Below are positions 44,983-56,511 of a stretch of 64,000 nt of DNA, one piece after another. The notes below the pieces were generated by a model. The model worked only from the letters and a program-made list of their open reading frames with translations, made no database searches and was not told the origin of the DNA. Source of the DNA: Charina bottae (lineage: Eukaryota > Chordata > Lepidosauria > Squamata > Charinaidae). The DNA lies in contig JALMGJ010000018.1 of the NCBI GenBank assembly GCA_023362775.1, positions 434,001 to 498,000 of the forward strand, in the 5' to 3' direction. How positions within the stretch are numbered: position 1 is the first letter of the stretch; every line of letters starts with the position of its first letter. A program made the translations under genes and the position numbers.

Positions 44983-45545
44983 TTTTTAATTTTATTTATT
45001 TAATTAATTTTTATCCCGCCTTTATTATTTTTTATAAATAACTCAAGGCAGCGAACATACATAATACTCCTTCCTCCTCCTATTTTCCCCCATAACAAGA
45101 ACCCTGTGAGGTGAGTTGGGCTGAGAGAAAGTGACTGGCCCAAGGTCACCCCACCAGCTTTCATGCCTAAAGCAGGACTAGAACTCTCAGTCTCCTGGTT
45201 AGCCATTGGCTCCTTCCTAGGGCTGAGAGAGTGGGACTGGCCCAAGGTCACCCAGCCGGCTTTCATGCCTAAGGTGGGACTACAACTCTCTGTCTCCTGG
45301 TTTGCCATTGGCTCCTTCCTAGGGCTGAGAGAGAGGGACTGGCCCAAGGTCACCCAGCCGGCTTTCATGCCTAAGGTGGGACTAGAACTCTCTGTCTCCT
45401 GGTTTGCCATTGGCTCCTTCCTAGGGCTGAGAGAGAGGGAATGGCCCAAGGTCACCCAGCCGGCTTTCATGCCTAAGGCGGGACTAGAACTCTCAGTCTC
45501 CTGGTTTCTAGCCCAGCACCTTAACCACTAGACCAAACTGTCTCT
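44983..45545 (-). mobile_element. Sauria-type SINE with internal tandem array, minus orientation
   Basis: Minus-strand order is tRNA-like head, three 102-bp units and one shortened unit, then the distal part with CTCACAGGGTTCTTG and TAAATAAATAAAATTAAAAA. On the plus strand, GGCTTTCATGCCTAA recurs at about 45,159 (as AGCTTTCATGCCTAA), 45,259, 45,361 and 45,463. It has the same architecture as 32,390-33,233 but lies at an unrelated site. Confidence 0.9.
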
Positions 45546-46909
45546 CTTGCTGTTAATACATAGTTTCTTCTAAAACCATTTGGATTGTTCTAATCAGTAT
45601 AAGGTTTCTTTGGAATTAAAGATCTGGGGCCTCTAATTGTGTTGGTGTTTTTGTTCTTGTTCTAAAAAAATACCACTTGCAAGTTTATTTAACAAAGAGA
45701 AGTCTATCCAAAACGCTCCCATATTGGGCTGTTGTTGATTCCTTTTTCCTGCAGAATTAATATCTTGGACTATTTAGAACTTCAAGGAGACTCATGTGCC
45801 AGACAAAGTTTCTTTTTCCAATGGTGAAAAAAGGAAGTAGATGAGTTGTTATGAATATCCGTTAAAAAAACCTCAGATGCTGAGAGTGTTGACCTAGCCA
45901 AAGAGGGTAGATGCGTGAGTTGGACAAGTGTTCCAGCACACAACAGCGGCGCTGAATCATAGCAGTCCTGACCAAAAGTAACCCCCGGAACTCTGCTTGT
46001 TGCCACTTGGGACCAGTCCGCCGATCCCTCTCGCAAGGAAAGCGGGGAAGATAAGATGCAACTGCTCTTGGCAGCTGCGAGCATTTTGCACTGGGACCAC
46101 ACGGAGGCCATTCCACCCCCACCACCCCATGCGTAGCTGGAGAGGGGAGATATGGAGTGCTTCCCTCTCCCCTTTCAGATTCCCTCGGGCTTCTTTTTTC
46201 TGCATCGTGAGATGTGCAGGCAACAATAAGAAGCAAATGCAGGAATAATTCTGTAGGTGCTAAAAGCGAATCGGGAGTATGTAGCAATCCTCCTTTCACA
46301 GGAGGTGAAGGAAGTTCTGAGTAATCAGGAGGGGCCTCCCCAATTTGCTTTCTGATAAATGGAATTTTACAACTACCCACAGCCACTGCGGAGCTCTTTG
46401 GTGAAGAGGCCACCCTACGTAGCAGCCATTTGGGGTGCACTGAAAAAAGCTCTCAAACATCTAAAGGAGCCGAGAGATGCCCAAAGTTGACTTTTTTCTT
46501 TTTACTGAGTACTGAACAAAATATTGCAATGCATACCACTTCTGCTGGGGTAGCACCTTCATTTCCATGTTGCCTTTGCTCACGAGACCTCCCAGGGGCA
46601 CCCTGTGACCGGCCTCATCTCCCCAGCGCTTCCAACTTTCCACGGATATTCTCTGTACGCTGTCTTGGGGCGCCCCCTGCTGGGCAGGGAGTACCACCGA
46701 GCTGGCAAAGCAGAGGCTTGGGCGACAGCTGGGGCCAAGGAAAAATCACGCCAAAACAAGCATGTTCTCAAGTGCCAGGCAACATCAGCTTTGGGAGGAA
46801 CTGCGGGGGGTGGGGGGGAGGCAATCTCACTTCTCATTCTTGATCCTCATCTCCCCACTTATCCTGGTATTTACATATCATGTGAAAAGAACACATCACA
46901 CACAGTATC
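45546..46909. other. no gene recognised
   Basis: 1.36 kb of anonymous sequence. Overlapping open frames up to 192 codons occur on both strands, without recognisable domains or splice-flanked coding signal. Confidence 0.5.
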
Positions 46910-47540
46910 ACAGCAGCAGATGTGAACAGAGCCAGTTTGGTGTCGTGGTTCAGGTGCTGGGCTAGAGAGCAGGAGGCGGTGAGTTCCAGGCCTCCCTCAG
47001 GCACAAAAGCCGGCTGAGTGACTTTGGGCCAGTCTCTCTCTCTCAGCCCAGCCCACCTTGCAGGGTTGTTGTGGGGAAAACAGGAGGCAGGAGTATTAGG
47101 TATGTTTGCCACCTTGAGTTGAGCAAAATATATCTGTGGAGTCCTTTCAACTGGGAAACTGTGAGCATCTTAAACCAAGCCAAATCCAAAAATGCTAGAG
47201 AATTCCTGGAAGCTTGGCACTCAGACAAAGCAGCCATCAACAGACACATAGAGGTAAACAACATTTACATACCATTCATAAGAGACAATAGAAAAGCCAG
47301 AAGACCAGAACACCTCCTTGCCAGCAATCAACAACCAGATATGCAAAGATTAACACCAGGACTAGCACCAGAGGAGCAATCAAACTACACAATAGACCCT
47401 AATCAAGGAACTATTAACTCAGTCAATCAACCAAGCAGCAAACAACAACCCAATCAAGGTACTACCAAGGAGAGTACAACACCCCCACCAACACAGGCAG
47501 GACAAGCCAGGGTATATAAATAGAGAGCAAGTCCCACTCC

Positions 47541-47595
47541 CTTTTCGCACTGAAGATGTTGCCTAGCCTGGCAATGAAACGTCTGCAAGAAAACA
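47541..47595 (+). ncRNA. hammerhead ribozyme motif of the PLE
   Basis: CTGAAGA (47,550-47,556), stem II TTGCC/GGCAA, GAAA (47,576-47,579), CGTC with cleavage predicted after 47,583. Stem I: GCA/TGC, then an internal loop, then TTTT/AAAA, the type I layout with a loop that can make tertiary contacts. All invariant core bases are present. This is the best-preserved copy of this PLE family here. Confidence 0.68.
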
Positions 47596-47649
47596 ACAAG
47601 GCTCAGAGAGCACCAAGGACTCCACAGTTCAACCCTGAGCTACAAATAT

Positions 47650-49170
47650 TCTCTTCGATTGGTACCACATATGGGCATCAAACGCTCCAGATAGCACGCA
47701 AATGGGAGAAATTTGCAGGTAGGCAAACCTACACCAAAGAACAGCTGTTCTTTCTGCATGAATGCCTACGACAGCATGCCCTGCCCGCCAGTGTCAGATA
47801 CAAACCTCCAATCAACTGCACAGCTGGATGGAAGATAGCACAACAAAGTGGGTGAAATATGATATGGCTAATGATCATGGACGCCCACCTCAGATTAAAC
47901 AAATATGAACACACAATAGACAGTCTCAAGGAACAACTAGAACAGACTATGACCCTGAACAAATCAACATGCTGACTACTACAATCAAGACCACATCACA
48001 GAGACAAGCAGAAAAAAGGAAAGTGAAACTCCAATCTAAACTACTTAAATTAAACCCCAGAAACAAAGAAGTACCGGAACTGGAATGGGTGGTCAACATG
48101 TCCAGCCGCCCATTATCCACTACAGAACACAGTATCTTGCAGAGAGGCCTCAATTATAACACAGAAGATGCAAATAAATTAGAATTCTTTGCAGCTTTTG
48201 AAGCAGCATTGAAAACTACAGGACTTACTACAGAAACCCAAGAGAATGTAAGACAGATGATCATACCACAAACCAGAAGGACATGGAAACAGAACCAACT
48301 GAAAGCAGAGGACAGAGCAGCCCTCAAAAACCTAAAGACGGACCAAACTATCATCATCTTCCCAGCAGACAAAGGCCGCACCACTGTCATTATGGACAGA
48401 TCACAATATATACAAAAAGCCAAAGATTTACTTGAGGACAAAGAAACCTACACCCTAGTAAACACCAATCCTATACAGAAACTGGACAACCAGGTCAAAA
48501 GAATCCTCAACGACTTAACCAAGAAAGGTCAAATCACAAAAGAAGAACAGAGGCGGATGAAAAGCAGTGGACCCATCATCCCACACTTCTACGGACGCCC
48601 CAAAATACACAAGCCCGACATACCACTCTGTCCAATTGTATCATTACCAGGGACCCCCACATACAACATAGCTAAAGAACTTACAAGAAAACTTGGGCAT
48701 CTCACAGAGGAGAGTGAATACTCTATCAACTCACCACTACAGTGCCTCCAGAAAATCAAAGACCTAAAAATAGATGAAGATGAAATTATGGTGTCATTTG
48801 ATGTCACTGCACTCTTTACATCCATAGACCAAGCACTAGTGATTGAATCCATGGCAGCAGTTCTACGTAACACACCTGAGATACACCAAAATCAAAATAC
48901 CCAGAATCATGGACCTCAACAACCTCTGCCTCACCACCTACTTTCAGTTTGATGGACAAATATACGAACAAATCAAAGGAACACCTATGGGATCATCAGT
49001 CTCAGGACTCATAGCAGAGATAGTAATGCAATGTCTAGAAAGGATAGCACTCCCACGCATACAACCCAGAGTATGGATCTGGTATGTAGATGACACCTTC
49101 GTCATAATAAAAAAGGATCAACTGGAGGAAACACATGAAACCACCACCAACATCTTCAAAGGAATAAAAT
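47650..49170 (+). pseudogene. Penelope-like reverse transcriptase, broken
   Basis: The N-terminal region is in a first frame (HQTLQIARKWEKF, ending at a stop near 47,853). A long frame at 47,969-48,952 covers the RT fingers, with PADKGRTTVIMDRSQY, HFYGRPKIHKP and VSFDVTALFTSI (catalytic Asp motif A). A shift near 48,880-48,950 leads to a third frame with FQFDGQIYEQIKGTPMGSSV and WYVDDTFVIIKKDQLEE (intact YVDD). The GIY-YIG endonuclease is missing. At least two frameshifts or stops make it non-functional, but the catalytic residues still present are conserved, so it is relatively young. Confidence 0.9.
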
Positions 49171-49193
49171 GCCCAGCAGCAGATGTGCACAGA

Positions 49194-49730
49194 AAATGAC
49201 TGCATGCCCATTCAGAGAGCTGGGGCCCTGGAAGGGTGAGGAATTGCTGTTGAGAAATAACACAATGGTAAACACAAGCCACTTTGCAAGGGATCTTAGG
49301 AACTCAAGGAAGAACGTAGAGGATAAAACCCTAGTAAAATCTGGGATACGTATCTGAAGACTGATAAATTTAAGCTGTGTTTTTAGACATCACATATCTG
49401 GACTATAACAGAGAATTTGGAAAAGGTTTAGGTGCAAAGAAAATAAGAGGTGGGACATAAAGTTGTAAAATGTGGAAGGATGATTTTACTCCCTCCCTCT
49501 CCCTTTCTCTGAACAATTGAATTTATGTTCTGGATTTCTTTATAGAAAAGATAGCTTGCATTCTATTGGCCATGACTCTGTCCAAAGATGAAAGATAAAT
49601 TATTAGGTAATGTTGGATAGAAGATTATCATAGGATTCATGCAACATGCTAAGTTAAATTAAAATGGAGTTGAGTAATTTGAGATTCAGTCTTTTATAGC
49701 AACATGACTATTTCTCTTTGTGATGGTATG
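49194..49730. other. no gene recognised
   Basis: About 540 bp of AT-rich anonymous DNA. Confidence 0.55.
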
Positions 49731-49738
49731 AACTAGAC

Positions 49739-50026
49739 CAGTGTTAATTCAAGTGTGGCCCTAGGGCCCCTGGAGTTCCCCCAAGGCCCTCTCAGGGATC
49801 CACGAAATCAAAATTATTTGCCAGCCTATGTTGAAAAATAATACAATATTAAAATCCCATCAACCAATTGTGAGAAGCGGTAGGGGCAGTGAATGCATCA
49901 AATTTAATTTTTAATAATGTAAATATAGATAAATATAACCCATTCAAACGAAAGCTCTTTTGGGGTCCTCCGTAATTTTTAAAAATGGGAAGGGGTCGTG
50001 AGAGGAAAAAAGTTAAAGAAACACTG
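49739..50026. mobile_element. hAT MITE family E
   Basis: A 288-bp element from CAGTGTTAATTCAAGTGTGG to GTTAAAGAAACACTG with a perfect 8-bp duplication AACTAGAC (49,731-49,738 and 50,027-50,034). AT-rich interior, no coding capacity. Confidence 0.93.
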
Positions 50027-50320
50027 AACTAGACCATCATATTAAATCAAAATTAGCTCTTCCTTATGACTGATGTGTTCTATTTCTTTTGTCTAGGGCA
50101 GAGGGGCACAACCTGAGGCCCAAGCAGACCCAAATCAGGGGCATTGTGGGAGACAGCATTAAAAATGTAAGACAGACACCCCTGTGCAGGCAGGGCTTTG
50201 ACCTCATGGTTCTGGCTGCCATCTTTACTTTTTTGACCTCGAGGATGCCCCTAGGCCCAAGGAAAGCCTTGGATGTGGCCTCCAAGCCTCTCAAAAACAA
50301 CTTGTTTTAATTGGACAGAA

Positions 50321-50652
50321 AAAGGTAAAGGTACCCACCGCACATTTGTGCAGTCGTGTCCGACTCTAGGGGCCGGTGCTCATCTCTGTTTGTTAGCCGA
50401 AGAGCCAGCGTTGTCCGAAGACACTTCCACGGTCATGTGGCCGCATGACGCCGCGGAACGCTGTTACCTTCCCACCGAAGTGGTACCTATTCATCTACTT
50501 GCATTTGCATGCTTTCAAATTGCTAGGTTGGCAAGAGCTGGAGCTAGTGCGGGAGCTCACTCCGCACGCAGGGCTAGGGATTCGAACCTCCGAACTTGCG
50601 ATCTTCCGATCAACAAGCCTGGCGTCTTACCCGCTGAGCCACCACGCCCCCC
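50321..50652 (-). mobile_element. tRNA-derived SINE, minus orientation
   Basis: The plus strand runs from AAAGGTAAAGGTACCC to GCTGAGCCACCACGCCCC. A perfect 12-bp duplication AATTGGACAGAA lies at 50,309-50,320 and 50,653-50,664. Full length. Confidence 0.92.
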
Positions 50653-50717
50653 AATTGGACAGAAGGGGACAATAATTAAATACATGGGAAAAATTTAGCC
50701 ATACTAAATTAATTACC

Positions 50718-50892
50718 AAGCCAGTTTCGTGTAGTGGTTAAGACACCAGGCTAGAAACCAGGAGATGGTGAGTTCTAGTTCCACTTTAGGCATGAGGCCA
50801 GCTGGGTGACCTTGGGCCAGTCACTTTCTCTCAGCCCTAGGAAGGAGGCAATGACAAACCACTTCTGAAATCTTGCCAAGGAAACTGCAGGA
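50718..50892 (+). mobile_element. Sauria-type SINE, 3' truncated
   Basis: AAGCCAGTTTCGTGTAGTGG through CTTGCCAAGGAAACTGCAGG. The distal part is replaced by the 5' region of the gypsy element. Confidence 0.86.
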
Positions 50893-51037
50893 ATCTGGGA
50901 CAGAGGTATACCGTACCACAGAGAGAAATCGAAGGAGCATATGGAAACATTGGAGCAGCAGGTAGACTCCATCAATGAGTGAGTCTACCCTACAGGGGGC
51001 GATTGAATGACTACTGCGGAAACTAGACCAGGAAGCA

Positions 51038-52037
51038 GTGACTGAGCCCGAAGCAGGACCAACATGGAAAAGCCAAGCCTCAACAAAGAGAGCGAGACAG
51101 TCCGAACTCAAGTGGGAAACAACGCAGGAACCCCGAAGTTCGAGCCCAGTGGGGACGAATGCAGCACTGAGGAGAGAGAAACATTTCGGAAACCGGGGCT
51201 TAAGCATCAAGTTTGGCAGGGATCCAAAGCAACTTGCATATTTCTTGAGCCATGTAAGGGGGTTCATGGAAGAATTCAAAGGATTGTTCCCGTCGGAGGA
51301 CACCAAGGTGAGGTATGTTTTGTCTTGCCTAGAATCCAAAGCGGCAGAGTGGGCAGTCAACCTGCACGATGCGGACGCCCGAGTTGGCAGATTTCCAAGA
51401 TTTTATGTACGCGTTAAGAGAGAGATTTGAGGACCCGCTTTCGAAGATGCAGGCCAAGACGAATCTGCAACACCTTAAGCAAGGGAACAGGTCAGTGTCG
51501 GAATATGCTATGGAGTTCAAGAGACTAGCTGGAAAGCTCACTGACTGGCTGGAATCCCTAAAAGTGGAGTATTTCAGAGGGGGATTGCAACCTGAGATAT
51601 TGGAATGGTGCCTAGCATGGGGAGACCCCAGAACGCTACGAGAGTGGATTTGCCTGAAGGGCGAAGTCGAAAATGTGTGGATTCAAGTGAAGAGACAACA
51701 GCAAGCTCAAGGCACCACTAGGCGATCAACACAACCCACCAGCTCCGTGGAGAAAAGAGGATCCCGAAAATCATGGGATTAGGAGAAGGAGAGGAGAATG
51801 AAGAAGGGGCTGTGTTACCGATGCAGGAAGGAAGGACATTGCATCACCAGCTGCCCTCGATCCTCCACACCAACAAAAAATCAGGCAGGCAACAGCAGCA
51901 CTAGGACCCCGGCACCGAAATCCAAGGGAACCGCAGCCACCGCAACAGGGGGAAAGCTTGCTGAATCCCCAGATGAATGGGGGGACTCCACCGATGAAGA
52001 TGTCAAGCCAGCTTTAAATGCAAGGAGCCTGTCCTAA
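51038..52037 (+). pseudogene. gypsy gag with zinc knuckle
   Basis: Retrotransposon capsid region in two frames. The first (51,038 to about 51,385) has KVRYVLSCLESKAAEWAVNL and the second (about 51,380-51,782) has DFMYALRERFEDP and EYAMEFKRLAGKL. A single-base shift near 51,380 separates them. A further stretch (51,798-52,037) carries the nucleocapsid CCHC knuckle CYRCRKEGHCITSC. This order matches gag of Ty3/gypsy elements. It is non-functional as it stands. Confidence 0.88.
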
Positions 52038-52054
52038 GGGGTGCCAAGGGGCAG

Positions 52055-52426
52055 GTGATGAATGATGGGCGCATGGATCCAACGGTGAGTGGAGATTGCC
52101 CCACCATGCTGGTGGGGGTGCAGTTAGAGACACTAGCGGGTCAGGGGAAAGCAAACCTGATGGCAATGTTGGACTTGGGGTGCACCTGCTGTTGGATGCA
52201 CCTGGCCATAGTGACGGGACTAGGGCTGAAGGTGGGGAGATTAAAAGTTCCCATCACTTTCACCCAACTCAACGGGTCCGAAATGCAAGGAGGTCCAGTG
52301 GAATTCCACAAGCCAATAAAGATGGGGATAGGGACCCACGAGGAAGTATTGACATTCATGGTGGCTCCCATTGCAAGCCAGTCCCTAATGCTGGAGTTAA
52401 AGTGGCTATGCAAAAGTAATCCCTGA
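52055..52426 (+). pseudogene. gypsy protease region
   Basis: A 123-codon frame resembling the retropepsin-like domain. The active-site motif is seen as LDLGCTCCWMH, where the usual D-S/T-G reads D-L-G, so the catalytic motif is damaged. A stop near 52,424 follows. Confidence 0.8.
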
Positions 52427-52677
52427 GTGAATTGGATTACGGGACAGTTAAGGTTCGCTGATGGGAGTTATGTGGGATGGGGGAAAAAGAGACTGACTCC
52501 AGAACCAGAGATGTTAGCCGTGGCCTCCGAAACATGGGGTGACGAAGGAGCCGCAGGAGAAGAGCTCATCCCTCCTCATTGCCGGGACTTAAGGGAAGTA
52601 TTTGGAGGGACTGAGTCAAACCAGCTTACGCCCACAGGAAATCAGACTGTGCCATAGAACTAGAACCGGGGGCGGTA

Positions 52678-53270
52678 TTGCCCAAAACGAAACTGTATTC
52701 CATGACTACTATGGAGCTGGAGGCGTTACAAGAGTTTATTGACAAAAATTTGGAATGTGGATTTATCAGGCCAGCCACTTCCTCCATGGCTGCCCTGGTT
52801 TTATTTAGAACCAAAAAGTATGGGTCCTTGAGACTGTGTACGGACTATCGAGGGTTGAACACCATCTGTGCTGCTAACAAGTACCCGTTACCTCTAATGA
52901 AGGACATGTTATCTCACCTCTCCAAGGGGAAGATATTCAACAAGTTGGACTTAAGGGAAGCTTACTTCCGAGTTCAAATTCGGGAGGGGGATGAGTGGAA
53001 AACTGCCTTTAACTGTCAGCTCGGTTTGTTTGAGTACCTCATTATGCCTTTCGGATTAAAGGGGGCACTGGGGGTCTTTATGCATTTGATAAATGAAATT
53101 CTTCATTTATCACATGAATTAACTTCAATTAACTTCATTAATTAACTTCAATTAACTTCAATTAACTTCATTAATAAATGAGTTCTTGTACCGAGGGGTA
53201 TTGGTGTATTTAGATGACATCTTAATCTACTCCGAAACGATGGAGGAGCATGTGAAGTTGGTTAGAGAAG
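52678..53270 (+). pseudogene. gypsy reverse transcriptase, interrupted
   Basis: Contains SLRLCTDYRGLNTICAANKY, GKIFNKLDLREAYF (catalytic Asp) and FEYLIMPFGLKGALGVFM. A tandem TTAACTTCAA array (about 53,118-53,168) then disrupts the frame. After it the frame resumes with FLYRGVLVYLDDILIYSE (YLDD box, 53,190-53,240). A composite SINE splits the remainder at 53,276. Confidence 0.9.
53118..53168 (+). repeat. (TTAACTTCAA)n-like array
   Basis: About five degenerate copies of a TTAACTTCA(A) unit inserted in the gypsy reverse transcriptase. It is flanked by inverted-looking TTGATAAATGAAATTCTTCA and TTCATTAATAAATGAG. Confidence 0.8.
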
Positions 53271-53275
53271 TACTA

Positions 53276-53778
53276 GGGACGCGGTGGCTCAGCGGGTTAA
53301 ACCGCTGAGCTGTAGACTGCCCATCGGAAGGTCGGCAGTTTGAATCCCCGCGCAACGAGGTGAGCTCTCGTTGCTAGTCCCAGCTCCTGTCAACCCAACA
53401 GTTCAAAAGCTTTGCAAGTAGATAAATGGGTACCACCTTAAGTGGGAAATCTTGCTGGCGTCCTGTCGGGAGTCGGTTCCACTGGAGGAAAAGGATCGGA
53501 GGAAGGATTGAATGGCGACGGTGGCGACAGACCCGGAAGTAACATCTACAAGGACGTCAGCAGCTGGCTCAAGGCATCTTGGGATATGTAGTCCGGAGCC
53601 TTAGAAGAGTTGGTTCCCTTACCCCCTCCCCTTACGCGCGGGTAATTGCACTGTATAAATTTGGTGAATTGTATAATTTGTATAAGGATCTGTGTATGTA
53701 AGCTGCCTAGAGTCCTCCGTTAGGGAGGGGATAGGCAGGGTATAAATATTAGAATAAATAAATAAATAAATAAATAAA
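53276..53778 (+). mobile_element. composite tRNA SINE with LINE-type tail, copy 2
   Basis: Same architecture as 39,910-40,411: GGGACGCGGTGGCTCAGCGG head, GTCGGCAGTTTGAATCCCC B-box region, GGACGTCAGCAGCTGG middle, GTAAGCTGCCTAGAGTCCTC and (AAAT)n tail. A short duplication TACTA flanks it. It separates the RT from the RT-thumb/RNase H coding of the gypsy element. Confidence 0.9.
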
Positions 53779-53792
53779 TACTAAAGAGGCTG

Positions 53793-54348
53793 TTGAAAAA
53801 TGAACTGTATGCCAAGCTGTCAAAATGTGAGTTCCATAAAGAGCAGCTGGATTATTTGGGCTACCGAGTATCGAGGGAAGGGATTGAGATGGAGCCGGTG
53901 AAGGTCCGTGACATAGTAGCGTGGGAGGCATCAAGGACTCGGAGGCAGCTACAGAGTTTCTTGGGGTTCGCAAATTTCTACAGGCAGTTTATCCCTAACT
54001 TTGCTCAAGTAGCCCTACCTATTACTGACCTGCTAAAAACTAAAGGGACAGGAGACCCAAAAAGGGTGAAAAGACCAGGGACAGTACTGAATTGGACACA
54101 GGAATGCCAGGAGGCGTTTGACTGGTTAAAAGCGTTCACCTCAGAACGGGTTCTATACCACCCCGATCCCACAAAATCTCTGGTCGTACAGGTAGATGCA
54201 TCTGACGTAGCTGTGGGGGGCGTGTTATTGCAGTGGACTGAGAAGGAGCCTTACACCCATTCAAGGTTTGGACAGACCATAAGTATTTAGAGGCACTGAA
54301 AACCTTGAGAAAATTGAATCCCAAGCAGATCAGATGGGCTCAATTCTT
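53793..54348 (+). pseudogene. gypsy RT thumb and RNase H
   Basis: The frame resumes after the SINE: LSKCEFHKEQLDYLGYRVSR, LQSFLGFANFYRQFIPNFAQ and VVQVDASDVAVGGVLLQ (RNase H catalytic Asp). A frameshift near 54,270 precedes a hAT MITE that cuts the region at 54,354. Confidence 0.9.
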
Positions 54349-54353
54349 TAGTG

Positions 54354-54590
54354 CAGTGCTTTCCAAACTGCCGCCATTGGTGACACACCAATGGCGGCAG
54401 CGGCGGGGCGTGCACGGCAGGGGTGTGGGGGGGGTGCAGCGGCAGCAGCTGCCGCCATGCACACCACCACGTGTGTCCCTGTGCTGCTGCCGTGCACGCC
54501 CCCGCCACCGCTTCCGGGTTGTGTTATGACACACTAAACTGTGTGTTGCGACACACTAAAGTGTCGCGACACACAGTTTGGAAAGCTATG
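54354..54590. mobile_element. hAT MITE family A, copy 5
   Basis: A 237-bp element from CAGTGCTTTCCAAACTGCC to GTTTGGAAAGCTATG; the 8-bp duplication is CTTTAGTG (54,346-54,353) and CTTTAGTC (54,591-54,598), one mismatch. More diverged than copies 3 and 4. Confidence 0.9.
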
Positions 54591-54603
54591 CTTTAGTCAA
54601 TTC

Positions 54604-55390
54604 AGTTTCACTCTAAAGTATCTACCGGGGGGGGACTTCCTGGCCGATGTGTTATCCAGACTGCCCCAACATGACAGTCAGAGGGAGGAGGTAGTGGAAG
54701 CAGTGATCCCAAATGTGCAGCTAGGAATGGCCATGGTCACTCAAAGCCAGAACCTACCAAAAACGTGGAGGTCAGTTTGCAGAGCGAATTGCAGACCACT
54801 CTGCAGGATGACGAGTGGCTGCAGACGAATAAATCCTCTATGGTGGAAAAACACAGGCTTTGGTGGAGAGGGGGCAGATTATACATTCCTGAGACTTTAC
54901 AAAAGATTTTAGAAAGGGGTCATGACACTAAGTCAGCTGGACACTTTGGTTTTGTGAAAGCGTTGCACCTACTAAGGCGTCAGTTTTGGTGGCTGTCCAT
55001 GAGAAAAGATGTTGAGAACTATGTAGCTAGTTGCCCAATGTGTGTCATGGCAAAACGGGTGGGGGGCAAACCCAGGGACTGTTACAGAAGGTGGCGACCC
55101 CTACTTATCCTTGAACGCAGATTGCCATGGATTTCATTGTAGACTTACCAGAGAGTAAAAAGAAAACAGTGATTTGGGTTGTAACTGACTTGTTCTCTAA
55201 GCAAGCCCATTTTGTGCCTTGTACCAGCATCCCAATGGCTGGGCAACTGGCAAAGATGTTTATACAGCACATCTATCAGCTACACGGGGCTCCCGAAAGG
55301 GTCATTAGTGACCACGGCATCCAATTTACATCTAAGTTTTGGTGGGCGTTTTTGAAACTAATTGGGGTGGAGCAATGTTCTGGTCAGACT
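54604..55390 (+). pseudogene. gypsy integrase, N-terminal and core part
   Basis: The zinc-binding region includes HDTKSAGHFGFVKALHLLRR (H...H) and ENYVASCPMCVMAK (C..C). The core has VIWVVTDLFSKQAHFVPC (first catalytic Asp) and HGAPERVISDHGIQF (second Asp). An LTR-like insertion cuts it before the catalytic Glu. Confidence 0.88.
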
Positions 55391-56505
55391 ATGAGCCAAC
55401 TCTGGAGATTCTATAGAAATAGTCCTTTATTAACAAATAAACTATTTACATCAAAAAATGTCCTTTATATGGCATTGCAAGCAACAATCAAACCCAACCT
55501 GGCAATGGAGGAAGGTTAGGCGACTCGGCAATACAGGATCTGACTGAGGCGCGAGGCAAATCCACAAGGCAAAACTTGGCTAGCGTTCTCAACGAAGAAG
55601 CAAGACAGGGCACAGCTAGGGATCATGGCAAGAAGTCAGGGCGAGACTCAGCAGGACTGGTGAGGCAAGACTTAACTGAGGCAGCAAAGCACATTGGACT
55701 GGAATGACAGGATTCAGCTCAACTGGTTCAACGAGACTGGACTTGGCTAAGGCAATTGAACTAGGCTTGGCTGAAGCAATTAAGCATGACTGGACTGGAG
55801 CGACTGGGCTAGGCTTGGCTGAAGCAACTAGACATGACTGGACTGGAGTAACAAGGCACGGTTCTGCTGGAGCAACAGGACAAGGCTTGACTGACCTGAC
55901 AAGGCAAGACTGAGCTGGAGCAACAAGGCAAGGTTCTGCTGGAGTGACAGGACAAGGCTGAACTGGAATACTTGGTAAGGCGGCAAAGCAACAAGCGGCT
56001 TCTTGAGGCAATGGAGCAAGACAAGACTCTAAGGAATCTGGGGTCGACTCCGAAATGGTGGAAGGTGTTGACTCGGCTTCCACAACAGCAACAGGACAGG
56101 CTTCTGAGGACGGTTCTGTCTGGGCGTCTCTGAAAGAAGTTGTGAGCTCAGTGGAACGGTTGTCCTGTTCCTTGCACTGGCGCCTTTTTATCCTATTTTC
56201 TCCGTGCCATTTTTCTTTGGAGACCAATCGGGCTTCTTTTTGCTTGGCACGCTTTTCAGAGCACCTTTCCCTTGCATTGATTGGTGTCCTTAACCTCACT
56301 CCTGGTTCTGGAATTCTCCTGCTCTGCTGAGTCTTCTCCGGGTTTGGGTTCCTCCACCTGCTCATCATAAGTTTCTTTTTCCTGGCTTTGCGCAAGATAG
56401 GTTTTGTTTTCCTGACTCTGTTCAGCATAGGTTTCATTTTCCCCAAGCTCCAAATCAGACTGAACTCTGACAAGCAAGGTCTAAGCTCCTCCCACCATCT
56501 GGAGA
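55391..56505 (-). mobile_element. 1.1-kb LTR-like insertion in the gypsy integrase
   Basis: Bracketed by CAGACT (55,385-55,390 and 56,506-56,511). The minus strand begins near TCTCCAGATGGTGGGAGG and ends near CTCCAGAGTTGGCTCAT. Close to that end are a TATA-like CCATATAAAGG (about 55,471) and AATAAA signals. The middle (about 55,640-55,960) is a degenerate tandem array of GACTGGACTGGAG/GGCTTGGCTGAAGCAA blocks. A 285-codon minus frame across the array encodes Pro/Val/Ala/Cys-rich repeats and is unlikely to be a real protein. It is probably a solo LTR of an unidentified retroelement. Confidence 0.6.
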
Positions 56506-56511
56506 CAGACT

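Larger units (their letters stand above)
46930..49174 (+). mobile_element. SINE-PLE composite between a single pair of target duplications
   Basis: Sauria SINE sequence (46,930-47,131) passes directly into a Penelope-like element (47,132-49,174). The pair is bracketed by a 19-bp duplication with one mismatch, AGCAGCAGATGTGAACAGA (46,911-46,929) and the version with C at 49,175-49,193. The SINE lacks its usual 3' tail and the PLE is cut off in the reverse transcriptase just after the YVDD box. Confidence 0.75.

Noticed and set aside
55616..56473. 285-codon Pro/Val/Ala/Cys-rich minus frame
   Set aside because: Falls inside the LTR-like insertion over a degenerate tandem array; no start context or domain support.
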